Assembly (NCBI GenBank): GCA_025056735.1
Contig: JANWVR010000097.1
Span: 1-59,565, forward strand
Origin: Saprospiraceae bacterium
GTDB taxonomy: Bacteria; Bacteroidota; Bacteroidia; Chitinophagales; Saprospiraceae
Reading direction: 5' to 3'
DNA length: 59,565 nucleotides
The position numbers and the translations under genes were made by a program. The notes beneath the pieces were generated by a model. It made no database searches. It saw only the letters and a program-made list of their open reading frames with translations, and was not told where the DNA came from. Of the stretch, positions 1 through 8,193 are shown in pieces (the first letter of the stretch is position 1; each line of letters begins with the position of its first letter).

Positions 1-292
1 GCCTAATGTTATAGGAGTACGGCACAAAACCCATTACCTGCCAGCGCCGATGCGGCATCCAGCGGCCCCAAAAATCTAATGAATGAAAATACTCATAAGA
101 ATTGGCTTCGCTGCCGTGTGCAACGGTTCGGTAACCCTGCCCCTGCCAGCGAACGCCAGCTAAATGCCGTTGCACCAAGGGCAAAAGGCCCAGCGTTTGA
201 GCACCGCTCGAACAGCCGCAAATATCGCATGACCATACCGCAGATGGCGCCACTAAGGCCCATCCTATCAAAATAAGAAATAGTTTTTTCAT
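1..292 (-). CDS. Cys-rich exported protein, partial (C-terminus off the left edge)
   Basis: The reading frame opens with ATG at 292 on the minus strand and stays open to the window edge, giving 97 codons without a stop. It begins with a signal peptide (MKKLFLILIGWALVAPSAVW) followed at once by a Cys cluster, CDICGCSSG. The next part, with LGLLPLVQRH, GVRWQGQGYR and later FWGRWMPHRRWQ and GFVPYS, resembles a Bacteroidota family of secreted or outer-membrane proteins that I recall as often annotated 'transporter' but without established function. The next minus-strand gene upstream, 86 bases away, is another small Cys-containing protein, so the two probably form one operon. The CxxCxC cluster just after the signal peptide suggests metal binding, but that is inference. 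The 3' part lies outside the window. Confidence 0.75.
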   Translation of the reverse strand, partial: MKKLFLILIGWALVAPSAVWSCDICGCSSGAQTLGLLPLVQRHLAGVRWQGQGYRTVAHGSEANSYEYFHSLDFWGRWMPHRRWQVMGFVPYSYNIR

Positions 293-378
293 CCTTGCAA
301 AAAGTGCTGAGAAACAGTTTCAATCCCCTTTGCTCGAGTTCAGAAAATAGGAGGCAGTCAGAAGGGCAACAATATTTC

Positions 379-759
379 TCAACAGGGCGGATGAAAAACG
401 CTGGTGGCATGGCCCTCGCAGGCGCTTCCGCTCCAAGGCGGAAAAATAAGAGCCGTCTCTTCGCAAAAAGGCATGAGAGCAAAAACAAGGGCGCTTTCCC
501 AAAACAGCGGAATATCCTTCAAAGCTAGGAAAAATGCCGGCAGCGATTGACGGTCGTCTCGGCGCCGGTTTTCTAAGGCCGCTATTCGCTTTTTCAGGTA
601 GCACTTACCGAAGCAATCCAGCTCAGGCCGATTGGCGTTCTCACAACGTTCCGCGTATGCCTGGCGATTCCAGTGGTAATGCAACACCACTACCGTCCGG
701 ACAAAGGCTTGGCCCAAGATGCTTATCGTCAATGCGAAAACGAGGAATCGGCGTACCAT
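379..759 (-). CDS. Small membrane-associated Cys-motif protein (CEN..RP..C.GKCYL family)
   Basis: A 126-residue protein beginning MVRRFLVFALTISILGQAF, a single N-terminal membrane segment or signal anchor. Its hallmark is CENANRPELDCFGKCYLKK (about residues 38-56), the same pattern as the CENRxxP...CNGKCYL motif of a small uncharacterised Bacteroidota family, and the protein ends in FHPP plus one Cys, also typical of that family. An in-frame ATG 60 bases further upstream exists, but a -7 box (TATCTTTGC, 767-775) lies between the two, so ATG 759 is chosen. The three Cys in the motif could bind a metal; the biochemical role is unknown. The gene precedes another Cys-rich exported protein in the same orientation. 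Confidence 0.7.
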   Translation of the reverse strand: MVRRFLVFALTISILGQAFVRTVVVLHYHWNRQAYAERCENANRPELDCFGKCYLKKRIAALENRRRDDRQSLPAFFLALKDIPLFWESALVFALMPFCEETALIFPPWSGSACEGHATSVFHPPC

Positions 760-766
760 TGCGCCC

Positions 767-775
767 GCAAAGATA
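767..775 (-). promoter_or_regulatory. -7 promoter element TATCTTTGC
   Basis: Reading the minus strand, TATCTTTGC matches the Bacteroidota -7 consensus TAnnTTTG and ends only 7 bases before the ATG at 759. Transcription would begin close to the start codon, so the message may be leaderless or nearly so. No well-placed TTG (-33) element is visible. Confidence 0.5.
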
Positions 776-944
776 GACAGCACGCCACTGCTTGGTAATT
801 GACGCATGTCAATGAGCACGCTATTCTAAGTCTGCGGCGCGCTCGCGTCAAAGGTACTAAGGCGGTAGTGTGCATAATCAACAACACGATACCGCTGATG
901 TTAAGGCATATGCAGGCCGCTTTTTACATGCAGCAGCCATTATT

Positions 945-1796
945 ATGAAACTCACCACCATCCTCACCGGCTACTTCAAACTCGACGGCGGCGCCATGTT
1001 CGGCGTAGTGCCCAGACGCATCTGGCAAAAAATGAACCCGCCCGACGCCGACAACATGTGCACCTGGGCCATGCGCGCCCTACTGGTGGAAACCGCTGAC
1101 CGGCGCATCCTCATAGATACCGGCATCGGCAACAAGCAAGACGAAAAATTCCGCGCGCATTTCCTGCCTGATCAAACGGGCTTGCTCTTCTCCTCCCTCC
1201 AGCAGGCAGGCTACGCGCCCGAGGACGTCACGGACGTCTTCCTGACCCACCTGCACTTCGACCACTGCGGCGGCGCCCTCTGGAAAGATGAAACCACCGG
1301 AGAAATAGCGCCAACCTTTCCCAACGCCATCTACTGGACAAACGAACCACACTATCGCTGGGCCACCGCGCCTAATGCGCGCGAAAAGGCCTCTTTTTTA
1401 GCCGAAAACTTCCAACCGCTGCACGCTCTGGGCCAGTTGCGCTTCGTCGAGGTTCGGCCCGATGTCGAGCTCTTTCCCGGCTTCCGCGTGCGCTTCGCCT
1501 ACGGCCACACCGAGGCCATGATGCTGCCCATGCTCGACACAGGCCGGCGGACGGTCGTTTATTGCGCCGACCTCATGCCCTCACGCTGGCACATCGCGCT
1601 GCCCTACGTCATGGCCTACGATGTGCGGCCCCTGCTTACGTTGGAAGAAAAAGCCCAATTGCTGGCAGAGGCTGCGCAACAAGGCTACGTGCTCTTCTTA
1701 GAACACGACCCTGGCGCCGAGGCTGCCTTAGTGGCCGTACAGCCTGACGGTCGAATGGCTACAAGTCAAGTAGGAACATTAAAGGACTTGCTTTAA
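945..1796 (+). CDS. MBL-fold metallo-hydrolase
   Basis: A 283-residue metallo-beta-lactamase-fold enzyme. The signature THLHFDH gives the metal ligands H102, H104, D106 and H107; further ligands are the His of GHTE (H188), the Asp of CADL (D209) and the His of LEHD (H254). That is a complete two-metal site of the kind found in lactonases and related hydrolases. No signal peptide is seen, so it should be cytoplasmic. The upstream in-frame ATG at 870 would add 25 unconserved residues; ATG 945 begins the canonical first strand (MKLTTILTGYFKLDGG). The substrate cannot be told from sequence. The gene stands alone between a divergent Cys-rich gene and a convergent CRTAC1-like gene. Confidence 0.85.
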   Translation: MKLTTILTGYFKLDGGAMFGVVPRRIWQKMNPPDADNMCTWAMRALLVETADRRILIDTGIGNKQDEKFRAHFLPDQTGLLFSSLQQAGYAPEDVTDVFLTHLHFDHCGGALWKDETTGEIAPTFPNAIYWTNEPHYRWATAPNAREKASFLAENFQPLHALGQLRFVEVRPDVELFPGFRVRFAYGHTEAMMLPMLDTGRRTVVYCADLMPSRWHIALPYVMAYDVRPLLTLEEKAQLLAEAAQQGYVLFLEHDPGAEAALVAVQPDGRMATSQVGTLKDLL

Positions 1797-1833
1797 CAGC
1801 GCTACTGAGAAGGACATGTCGCTGATACGCGCC

Positions 1834-4074
1834 TCAATAGCTGGCCGCTTTGCTGCCATTTTTCCGGAATGGAATAGGTTTCCAGGGCAATACCTCCACC
1901 TCCGACTGCCCTTCCTTGATGCGCACATAGGCGCGCATCGGAATGTTTCGATACACCGCCTTTGATGTGCCGGGTTTGGGCCACTGGATTTCCACCTGTT
2001 CAATCTTTTCGGCGTCGCCCAGCCCCATTTCTTGCTGCAGCGAAGAGGAGCCAAAGCTGCCACCCGTTCCTACAGTAGCGTAGATGTCGCGTGTCGAGCC
2101 GTTGGGCCGGCGCACCGTAACGCGGATGCGCGCACCGATGGCGTCCCGGTTACTTGCAGTGCCTTCGAGTAGCAAGGTTACCCAGGCGTTGTTGTTGCCG
2201 GGGTTCTCGTATAAGATGTTGTAGCCCAAATCGCCTTCCACGGCGCCGCCTATGACGACGTACAGGTCCTGATCGCCGTCGCGGTCTATGTCGGCGAAGG
2301 CAACGCCGTGGCCTTTCTGGAGGTGCCCAAAGCCGCGCATAGAGAGGTCCTCGAAGCGCTTACCTTCGAGGTTGTGAAACATGCGGTTGGGAATGAGCGC
2401 GCGCAGGTCGGGTTTTCCAGTGCCCAGATAGAGGTCGAGCCAGCCGTCGTTGTCGAAGTCGCCAAAGTTGTGGCCCATAGTGTAAGTGACGGTGTGCAAG
2501 CCCACTTCCTTGTGGACGTCGGTGAAGGTCTCGTCGCCGTTGTTGCGATACAGGCGGAGCCAGTCGCCTTCGGGTTGCTTGCCTAAGTATTCCATCACCA
2601 AAGGCGATACCGTAGGGTCTTCGTAGTTGGGCGGGAAGTTGGTGGACAGGATGTCTTCCCAGCCGTCGTTGTTATAGTCGAAGAAGAACCCCGGAAAGAT
2701 GGTCATTGGGTAGAAGGTCTGCGTGCGGTTGGCCACGTTCTCGAAGCGCCAGGTATCGGGCGTAGGGCCGCAGCGGTTGATGAGCAAGAGGTTTTGGCCC
2801 ATGAGATTGCTCAGGTACAGGTCGGGTCGCTGGTCGTTGTTGACGTCGCCCCAGGCAGTAGCTTTGAAAAAGCCCACGTAGTCCACCCCCACCTGGGCGG
2901 CTACATTGGTAAACGTGCCGTCGCCGTTGTTGTGGTAGAGCTCGCAGTGGTTGGGCTTATTAGGGTCGTAGGTTTCATTGGCGATGAAAAGGTCGAGCCA
3001 GCCATCGCCGTCGAAGTCGGCCCAATCGCCGGCCTGGGTGGGGTGGAAGGAAAGCAGGCCAGCCTCAATGGTAACATCGGTGAACGTGCCATCGCCGTTG
3101 TTGCGCAGCAGCGAGTTGGGATGATTGCCACAGAAAAGCCAGGCCCCGCGCAAGATGAGGATGTCGCGATAACCGTCGTTGTTGTAGTCGGCGTGTATGG
3201 CGTTTAGCCCGCTGACGATGCCCATCAGGTTGGCTTCAGCCGTGCGATCGGTGAACGTGCCGTCGCCGTTGTTGACGAAGTAGCGCGCCTGACCGTCAAG
3301 GCTGTAGATGGTGGTAAAAATGTCTATGTCACCGTCGTTGTCGAAGTCCTCTAAGCACACGCCGCCAGAGATGCCGCGTACGTCCACCCCCAGCGGGATG
3401 GCCACATCCTGAAAGAGTCGCTTTTCCCGACCTTCAAAGATGCGCTCCGGTAAGCGAAACTTAGGCGGCACGGCATTGGGCCACTGCCCTAAAGCCATAT
3501 AGGCTAGGTTGAACAACCACAGCGTCTGGTAATCCTCAGGGAAAGCCTCCAAAATGCGCTCGTAAACCTTGACAGCATTCTGTGGCCCTGACTGCAGAGC
3601 ATACACCCCGCTGCCCTGAATGGGCAAGACGCACGACTCCGGATTGTGCGTGTTGATGCAGTTTTCCTGCTCGCCTAAGCGCATGTAACTGAGCGCAAGT
3701 AGCTCGTACAGGATTTTCGTCTGGTCGTTCAGGACATCTCCCGTCATGGCTATCAGCTCTTTGAACTGCACGATAGCCGCCTCGTTCTGGCCGGCCTTAA
3801 GCAGCTCGACAGCGTGCGAAAACTTATTGGCCACGTGTTCCTGGCCTGTAGTGGTGCGCATGCGCTCCAGATAGATGGCTGCACGTTTGCTGTTCATGTG
3901 CAGATACTGGAGCGGGTCGGCATTGCGGTGAATGCTATCTAAGATGGCGACCATGCGCTGGTGGCCGCTGGTAACCGGAGAAGCGGACGGGCTGCAGCGT
4001 TGCAGAAGAAGGACTAAAACAACCCCAAACCCTGCTATCAGAGCGGGAAGGGCAGTGTACTGGCTTATGTTCAT
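1834..4074 (-). CDS. CRTAC1-type FG-GAP/VCBS repeat protein with ASPIC/UnbV domain
   Basis: A 746-residue envelope protein. Residues 8-26 form a membrane segment or signal anchor. Residues about 80-200 look like TPR-type helices (KFSHAVELLKAGQNEAAIVQFKEL, AVKVYERILEAFPED). From residue 240 onward there are at least seven FG-GAP calcium-binding loops of the pattern DFDNDGDID, DYNNDGYRD, DFDGDGWLD, DVNNDQRPD, DYNNDGWED, DFDNDGWLD and DIDRDGDQD, implying a beta-propeller. The C-terminal portion (GARIRVTVRRPNGSTRD, then VEIQWPKPG) is an ASPIC/UnbV domain. Such proteins are common at the Bacteroidota surface and their ligands are mostly unknown. The start at 4074 is the first Met before the hydrophobic segment. 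It is convergent with the MBL hydrolase gene. Confidence 0.88.
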   Translation of the reverse strand: MNISQYTALPALIAGFGVVLVLLLQRCSPSASPVTSGHQRMVAILDSIHRNADPLQYLHMNSKRAAIYLERMRTTTGQEHVANKFSHAVELLKAGQNEAAIVQFKELIAMTGDVLNDQTKILYELLALSYMRLGEQENCINTHNPESCVLPIQGSGVYALQSGPQNAVKVYERILEAFPEDYQTLWLFNLAYMALGQWPNAVPPKFRLPERIFEGREKRLFQDVAIPLGVDVRGISGGVCLEDFDNDGDIDIFTTIYSLDGQARYFVNNGDGTFTDRTAEANLMGIVSGLNAIHADYNNDGYRDILILRGAWLFCGNHPNSLLRNNGDGTFTDVTIEAGLLSFHPTQAGDWADFDGDGWLDLFIANETYDPNKPNHCELYHNNGDGTFTNVAAQVGVDYVGFFKATAWGDVNNDQRPDLYLSNLMGQNLLLINRCGPTPDTWRFENVANRTQTFYPMTIFPGFFFDYNNDGWEDILSTNFPPNYEDPTVSPLVMEYLGKQPEGDWLRLYRNNGDETFTDVHKEVGLHTVTYTMGHNFGDFDNDGWLDLYLGTGKPDLRALIPNRMFHNLEGKRFEDLSMRGFGHLQKGHGVAFADIDRDGDQDLYVVIGGAVEGDLGYNILYENPGNNNAWVTLLLEGTASNRDAIGARIRVTVRRPNGSTRDIYATVGTGGSFGSSSLQQEMGLGDAEKIEQVEIQWPKPGTSKAVYRNIPMRAYVRIKEGQSEVEVLPWKPIPFRKNGSKAASY

Positions 4075-4419
4075 AACTGGGTGATGTGTTGCTTACGTTC
4101 GTGTGTGATAGGCAGTTTCGGTAAAAAACATGGAGCAAAATTAAGTTCAGGTGTTTGTTGCATTTTCTTTTCCCTGAAACACCGCCCTAAAATGGCGCCG
4201 CTAAAGGCAGCACTTGTGCAGCAATGGAAGCAGCGTGCATGCCAATGCCGAAGCGCATGGCCGATACTTATAGATATCACCGCGCCAGCAACCTACAAAG
4301 GCGCGCATTTAGCAGACATTTGACCAAATTTTCCTCAGCCTCCTTGCTGAGATACCTGAAGCAGTTTCTACATTTACCGCCGTTAATCTGCTCACCTGCT
4401 CAAACTACTGTACTGTGTT
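4075..4419. other. Divergent intergenic region, 345 bp
   Basis: This gap separates the divergent CRTAC1-like and FAD-oxidoreductase genes. It holds a -7 box for the minus-strand gene (4135-4143) and, for the plus strand, a weak near-match TACATTTAC at 4369-4377. No convincing ORF or structured RNA was seen. Confidence 0.6.
4135..4143 (-). promoter_or_regulatory. -7 promoter element TAATTTTGC
   Basis: On the minus strand TAATTTTGC fits TAnnTTTGC exactly and lies about 60 bases upstream of the CRTAC1-like start. No clear -33 TTG is present at the right distance, so this is a moderate call. Confidence 0.4.
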
Positions 4420-6237
4420 ATGAAACCGACGGATATCCGGGACCCGGAGTATTTCCACAAAGTGGTGGACTGCCAGTATGCGTGCCCGGCGCATACGCCT
4501 GTGCCTGAATACATTCGGCTCATTGCTGCCGGTCAGTATACGGAGGCCTACATGCTCAATTGGGAGTCCAATGTGTTCCCCGGCATTTTGGGCCGCACGT
4601 GCGATCGCCCCTGTGAGCCGGCCTGCCGGCGCGGGCGCGTGGAGGAAAAGCCCGTCGCCATATGCCGCCTCAAGCGGGTGGCTGCCGACTACAAGGGCGA
4701 AGTGCGCTCCCTCATGCCCCAAGGCCCTTTCCCGCCCAACGGCAAAAAAATCGCCCTCATCGGCGGCGGCCCGGCTTCGCTCACCGTAGCGCGCGACTTA
4801 GCGCCGTTGGGCTACGAAATTCACCTGTACGACAACCAGCGAAAAGGCGGCGGCATGATGCTCAGCCAGATACCCGCCTTCCGACTGCCCGAAAGTGTGC
4901 TGGATGAAGAGGTGGATTACATCCTGAACATGGGCATACACACCCATTTCAATTGCTACGTCAGCAGCATGCGCGAAATGCTGGCCAAAGACTACGACGC
5001 CATCTTCGTCGGCACGGGCGCCCCGCGCGGTAGCGACCTGTCGAAACTGCCCGGACGCCAGGAAGGCGCCGCCAACATCCACATCGGCATCGAGTGGCTG
5101 GCTAATGTGGCCTTCGAGCACACCGACCGCATCGGAAAGCGCGTCGTCGTGCTGGGCGGCGGAAATACTGCCATGGACTGCTGCCGTACCGCCCGCCGAT
5201 TGGGCGGCGAACAGGTAACGGTCGTCGTGCGCAGCCCCTTCAAAGACATGAAAGCCTCCCCGTGGGAAATCGAAGACGCCCTGCGCGAAGGTGTTACCAT
5301 CCTCAACTGCATGCCGCCTAAGGCTTTCATCGTGGAAAACGGCCGCCTCAAAGGCGTTCTTTTTGAACACGTGGAAGCCGTTTACGACGAAAACGGCAAG
5401 CGTTCGCTTGTGCCCACAGGCCAACCCGATACTTTCATCGAGGCCGACGATGTGCTCATCGCCATTGGACAGGAAAACGCCTTCCCCTGGATCGAGCGCG
5501 ACCTCGGCATCGAGTTTGGCAAATGGGACATGCCCGTGCTAGACCCGGTAACTTTCCAGTCCACACACCCTAAAGTCTTTTTTGGCGGAGACGCGGCCTT
5601 TGGGCCTAAAAACATCATCACTGCCGTAGCACACGGCCATCAGGCGGCCATTTCTATTCACCTTTTCTGCACCGGAAAAGACTTGCACCGCGACCGGCCC
5701 GCGCCCACGGTCAATATTTTTCAGCAAAAAATGGGCGTACATGAATGGCTCTACGACAGCTACGTGGTCAATGACCGCCGCTACGCCGTGCCGCATGCAC
5801 CCGAAGAAGTTGCGCTGCGCAACCGCCGCATGGAAGTGGAATTGGGCTTCGACCCTGAATTAGCCTACAAAGAAGCCGAACGCTGCCTGAACTGCGATGT
5901 GCAGACGGTCTTCACCACCAATCTCTGCATTGAATGCGATGCCTGCGTGGACATCTGCCCGACCTCCTGCATCACCTTTACCCACAACGGCGACGAAGAC
6001 GACCTGCGCATGCGCCTGAATGCGCCGGCCAACAACCGGACGCAAGACCTGTACGTCTCGGACACCCTGCCTACAGGCCGCGTTATGATTAAGGATGAAA
6101 ACGTCTGCCTCCACTGCGGCCTGTGCGCCGAGCGTTGCCCCACGTCGGCCTGGGACATGCAGAAGTATCTGTATCAAGTAACCAAAGCCTGCAAAATCTG
6201 GGACATCGCCCGCGCCTCAGTGGCCGAACCCGTCTAA
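4420..6237 (+). CDS. GltD-like FAD/NAD(P) oxidoreductase with C-terminal 2x[4Fe-4S] ferredoxin domain
   Basis: A 605-residue flavoprotein built like glutamate synthase small chain. The N-terminal part carries Cys clusters (C18, C22; then GRTCDRPCEPAC with C61, C65, C69). A first dinucleotide fold, IALIGGGPAS (111-120), should bind FAD; a second, VVVLGGGNTAMD (242-253), should bind NAD(P)H. The C-terminal domain has two ferredoxin motifs, CIECDACVDICP (C503-C513) and CLHCGLCAERCP (C563-C573). It is not a normal GltD, because no large glutamate synthase chain is nearby. It lies 45 bases upstream of the alpha subunit of a 2-oxoacid:ferredoxin oxidoreductase, so the likely role is moving electrons between that enzyme's ferredoxin-level clusters and NAD(P). 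The coupling is inferred from architecture and operon position. Confidence 0.85.
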   Translation: MKPTDIRDPEYFHKVVDCQYACPAHTPVPEYIRLIAAGQYTEAYMLNWESNVFPGILGRTCDRPCEPACRRGRVEEKPVAICRLKRVAADYKGEVRSLMPQGPFPPNGKKIALIGGGPASLTVARDLAPLGYEIHLYDNQRKGGGMMLSQIPAFRLPESVLDEEVDYILNMGIHTHFNCYVSSMREMLAKDYDAIFVGTGAPRGSDLSKLPGRQEGAANIHIGIEWLANVAFEHTDRIGKRVVVLGGGNTAMDCCRTARRLGGEQVTVVVRSPFKDMKASPWEIEDALREGVTILNCMPPKAFIVENGRLKGVLFEHVEAVYDENGKRSLVPTGQPDTFIEADDVLIAIGQENAFPWIERDLGIEFGKWDMPVLDPVTFQSTHPKVFFGGDAAFGPKNIITAVAHGHQAAISIHLFCTGKDLHRDRPAPTVNIFQQKMGVHEWLYDSYVVNDRRYAVPHAPEEVALRNRRMEVELGFDPELAYKEAERCLNCDVQTVFTTNLCIECDACVDICPTSCITFTHNGDEDDLRMRLNAPANNRTQDLYVSDTLPTGRVMIKDENVCLHCGLCAERCPTSAWDMQKYLYQVTKACKIWDIARASVAEPV

Positions 6238-6282
6238 AATGTTCCTGCCAATGGCTTTGACTCAAGCAAATCAAAACACGTT

Positions 6283-8142
6283 ATGTCTAATCTGGTCAAC
6301 GATTTCGTTATCCGCTTCGCTAACGTAAACGGCACAGGCTCGGCCAGCGCCAACACGCTGTTTGCCAAAAGCGTGTTCCGCATGGGCGTGCCCGTAACGC
6401 CGAAAAATATCTTTCCTTCCAACATCCAGGGCCTGCCCACGTGGTACGAAGTGCGCGTCAACGAGCGCGGCTACCTGGGCCGCCGGGCCGGCATTGACCT
6501 GCTCGTGGGCGTCAACCCACAAAGCATGCCCAACGACGTCCGCTCGGTGCGACCGGGCGGCTATTTCCTCTACGACAGCAGCCGTCCGCTCGACCCTTCG
6601 CTGCGGCGCGACGACATCCACTACATCGGCATTCCCATGATCCTGCTGTGTCAAAAGCACTTTGAGGTGCCGCGCGTGCAGCAGCTGCTCAAAAACATGG
6701 TTTACATCGGCGCCCTTACAGCGCTGTTGGATTTGGAAATGGATGTGGTGAAACAGCTGGTGGTCGAGCAGTTCAAGAGCAAGGAAAAATTGGTGGCGTC
6801 CAACCACTTAGCGCTGGACTTGGGCTTTCAGTACGCGCGCGAGCACTACGATTGCCCGCTACCCCTGCGCGTAGAGCGGCGCAACAGCATCGGAAACCGT
6901 ATCATGATGACAGGGAATACTGCTTGTGCGCTGGGCGCCATTTACGGCGGCGCCACCGTAGCGGCCTGGTACCCCATCACGCCCTCTACGTCGGTAGTGG
7001 ATGCCTTTGAAAAATATGCCAACCGCCTGCGCACTGACCCCGAAACGGGCGAAAAGAAGTTCGCCATCGTGCAGGCCGAAGATGAACTGGCCGCTCTGGG
7101 CGTCGTCATCGGCGCCATGTGGAACGGCGCGCGCGCCTTTACGGCCACCAGCGGCCCGGGCATATCGCTCATGAACGAATTTCTGGGGCTGGCCTATTTC
7201 GCCGAAATCCCTGCCGTGCTCATTGACGTGCAGCGCGGGGGCCCCTCCACCGGCATGCCCACGCGCACGCAGCAGTCCGACATCCTGCTGGCTGCCTATG
7301 CCTCGCACGGCGATACCAAACACCCCTTGCTTTTCCCCTCCACGCCCACCGAGTGCTTCGAGATGACCGCCGACGCCTTCGACCTGGCCGAACGCCTCCA
7401 AACCCCCGTCATCGTCATGAGCGACCTCGACCTCGGCATGAACGAACACCTCACCCCGCCCTTGCGCTGGGACGACCAGCGCCAATACGACCGCGGCAAA
7501 GTGCTGGATGCCAAAGCCTTAGAAAGCATCCAAAACTGGGGCCGCTACTTAGACATAGACGGCGACGGCATCCCGTACCGAACCATCCCGGGTACACACC
7601 CAACCAAGGGCTCGTTTTTCACCCGAGGCTCCTCCAAAGACGAATACGCCCGATATACCGAAGACGGCGAAGCCTACCGCCGAAACATGGATCGCCTGCT
7701 GAAAAAATGGCAAACCGCCCGCAAACTCGTTCACGCTCCAGAGTTCCTACAGCCTGAACCGCGCCATCCAGAGGCCATGATCTTCTTCGGAACATCGGCC
7801 TATGCAGCTATGGAAGCGTTGGACGAACTGCGCGCCATCGGCATTGACTTGGACGCCATGCGCCTGCGCGCCTTCCCATTTAATCAGGCCGTCCACGACT
7901 TCATCGAACAGCACGAGCGCGTCTTTGTCGTAGAGCAAAACCGTGACGCCCAAATGCGCTCGCTCCTAATGATCGAGCTGGGCATTTCGCCCCAAAAACT
8001 CGTCCCCGTGCTCCAGTACGACGGCTTCCCCATCACAGCTGCCGCTATCGTGAGTCAGATTGCCAGATACCACCCAGCAGCAGCGGAGCTGCTAGGCGGA
8101 AACGGCTATTCGCATGCAGTTACTGTCTCGCAGAAATCATAA
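6283..8142 (+). CDS. korA: 2-oxoacid:ferredoxin oxidoreductase, fused gamma-alpha subunit
   Basis: A 619-residue subunit with the gamma domain at residues 1-190 (VNGTGSASANTLFAKSV) and the pyrimidine-binding/transketolase C-terminal alpha domains from about 205. The alpha domain shows the YPITPST motif (230-236) that contacts the 2-oxoacid and CoA side, then TSGPGISLMNE and QRGGPSTGMPTRTQQSD, all typical of the 2-oxoglutarate/2-oxoacid family (KorA). Together with the next gene it oxidatively decarboxylates a 2-oxoacid to acyl-CoA, CO2 and reduced ferredoxin, or runs the reverse reaction. The architecture suggests 2-oxoglutarate, but branched-chain or other 2-oxoacids are possible. It has no ferredoxin domain of its own; those sit in the preceding flavoprotein. 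The gene is 51 bases upstream of the beta subunit. Confidence 0.9.
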   Translation: MSNLVNDFVIRFANVNGTGSASANTLFAKSVFRMGVPVTPKNIFPSNIQGLPTWYEVRVNERGYLGRRAGIDLLVGVNPQSMPNDVRSVRPGGYFLYDSSRPLDPSLRRDDIHYIGIPMILLCQKHFEVPRVQQLLKNMVYIGALTALLDLEMDVVKQLVVEQFKSKEKLVASNHLALDLGFQYAREHYDCPLPLRVERRNSIGNRIMMTGNTACALGAIYGGATVAAWYPITPSTSVVDAFEKYANRLRTDPETGEKKFAIVQAEDELAALGVVIGAMWNGARAFTATSGPGISLMNEFLGLAYFAEIPAVLIDVQRGGPSTGMPTRTQQSDILLAAYASHGDTKHPLLFPSTPTECFEMTADAFDLAERLQTPVIVMSDLDLGMNEHLTPPLRWDDQRQYDRGKVLDAKALESIQNWGRYLDIDGDGIPYRTIPGTHPTKGSFFTRGSSKDEYARYTEDGEAYRRNMDRLLKKWQTARKLVHAPEFLQPEPRHPEAMIFFGTSAYAAMEALDELRAIGIDLDAMRLRAFPFNQAVHDFIEQHERVFVVEQNRDAQMRSLLMIELGISPQKLVPVLQYDGFPITAAAIVSQIARYHPAAAELLGGNGYSHAVTVSQKS

Positions 8143-8193
8143 TCGAATTTGCCCATCTCTTGAGACCTTCTGCCACCTAAAAGCATTACTCAT

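Noticed and set aside
4321-4400. CTGAGATACC resembling a TPP riboswitch core
   Set aside because: The remaining conserved TPP parts (the GGGGTGC start and the second helix) are missing, and the downstream operon is not a thiamine gene.
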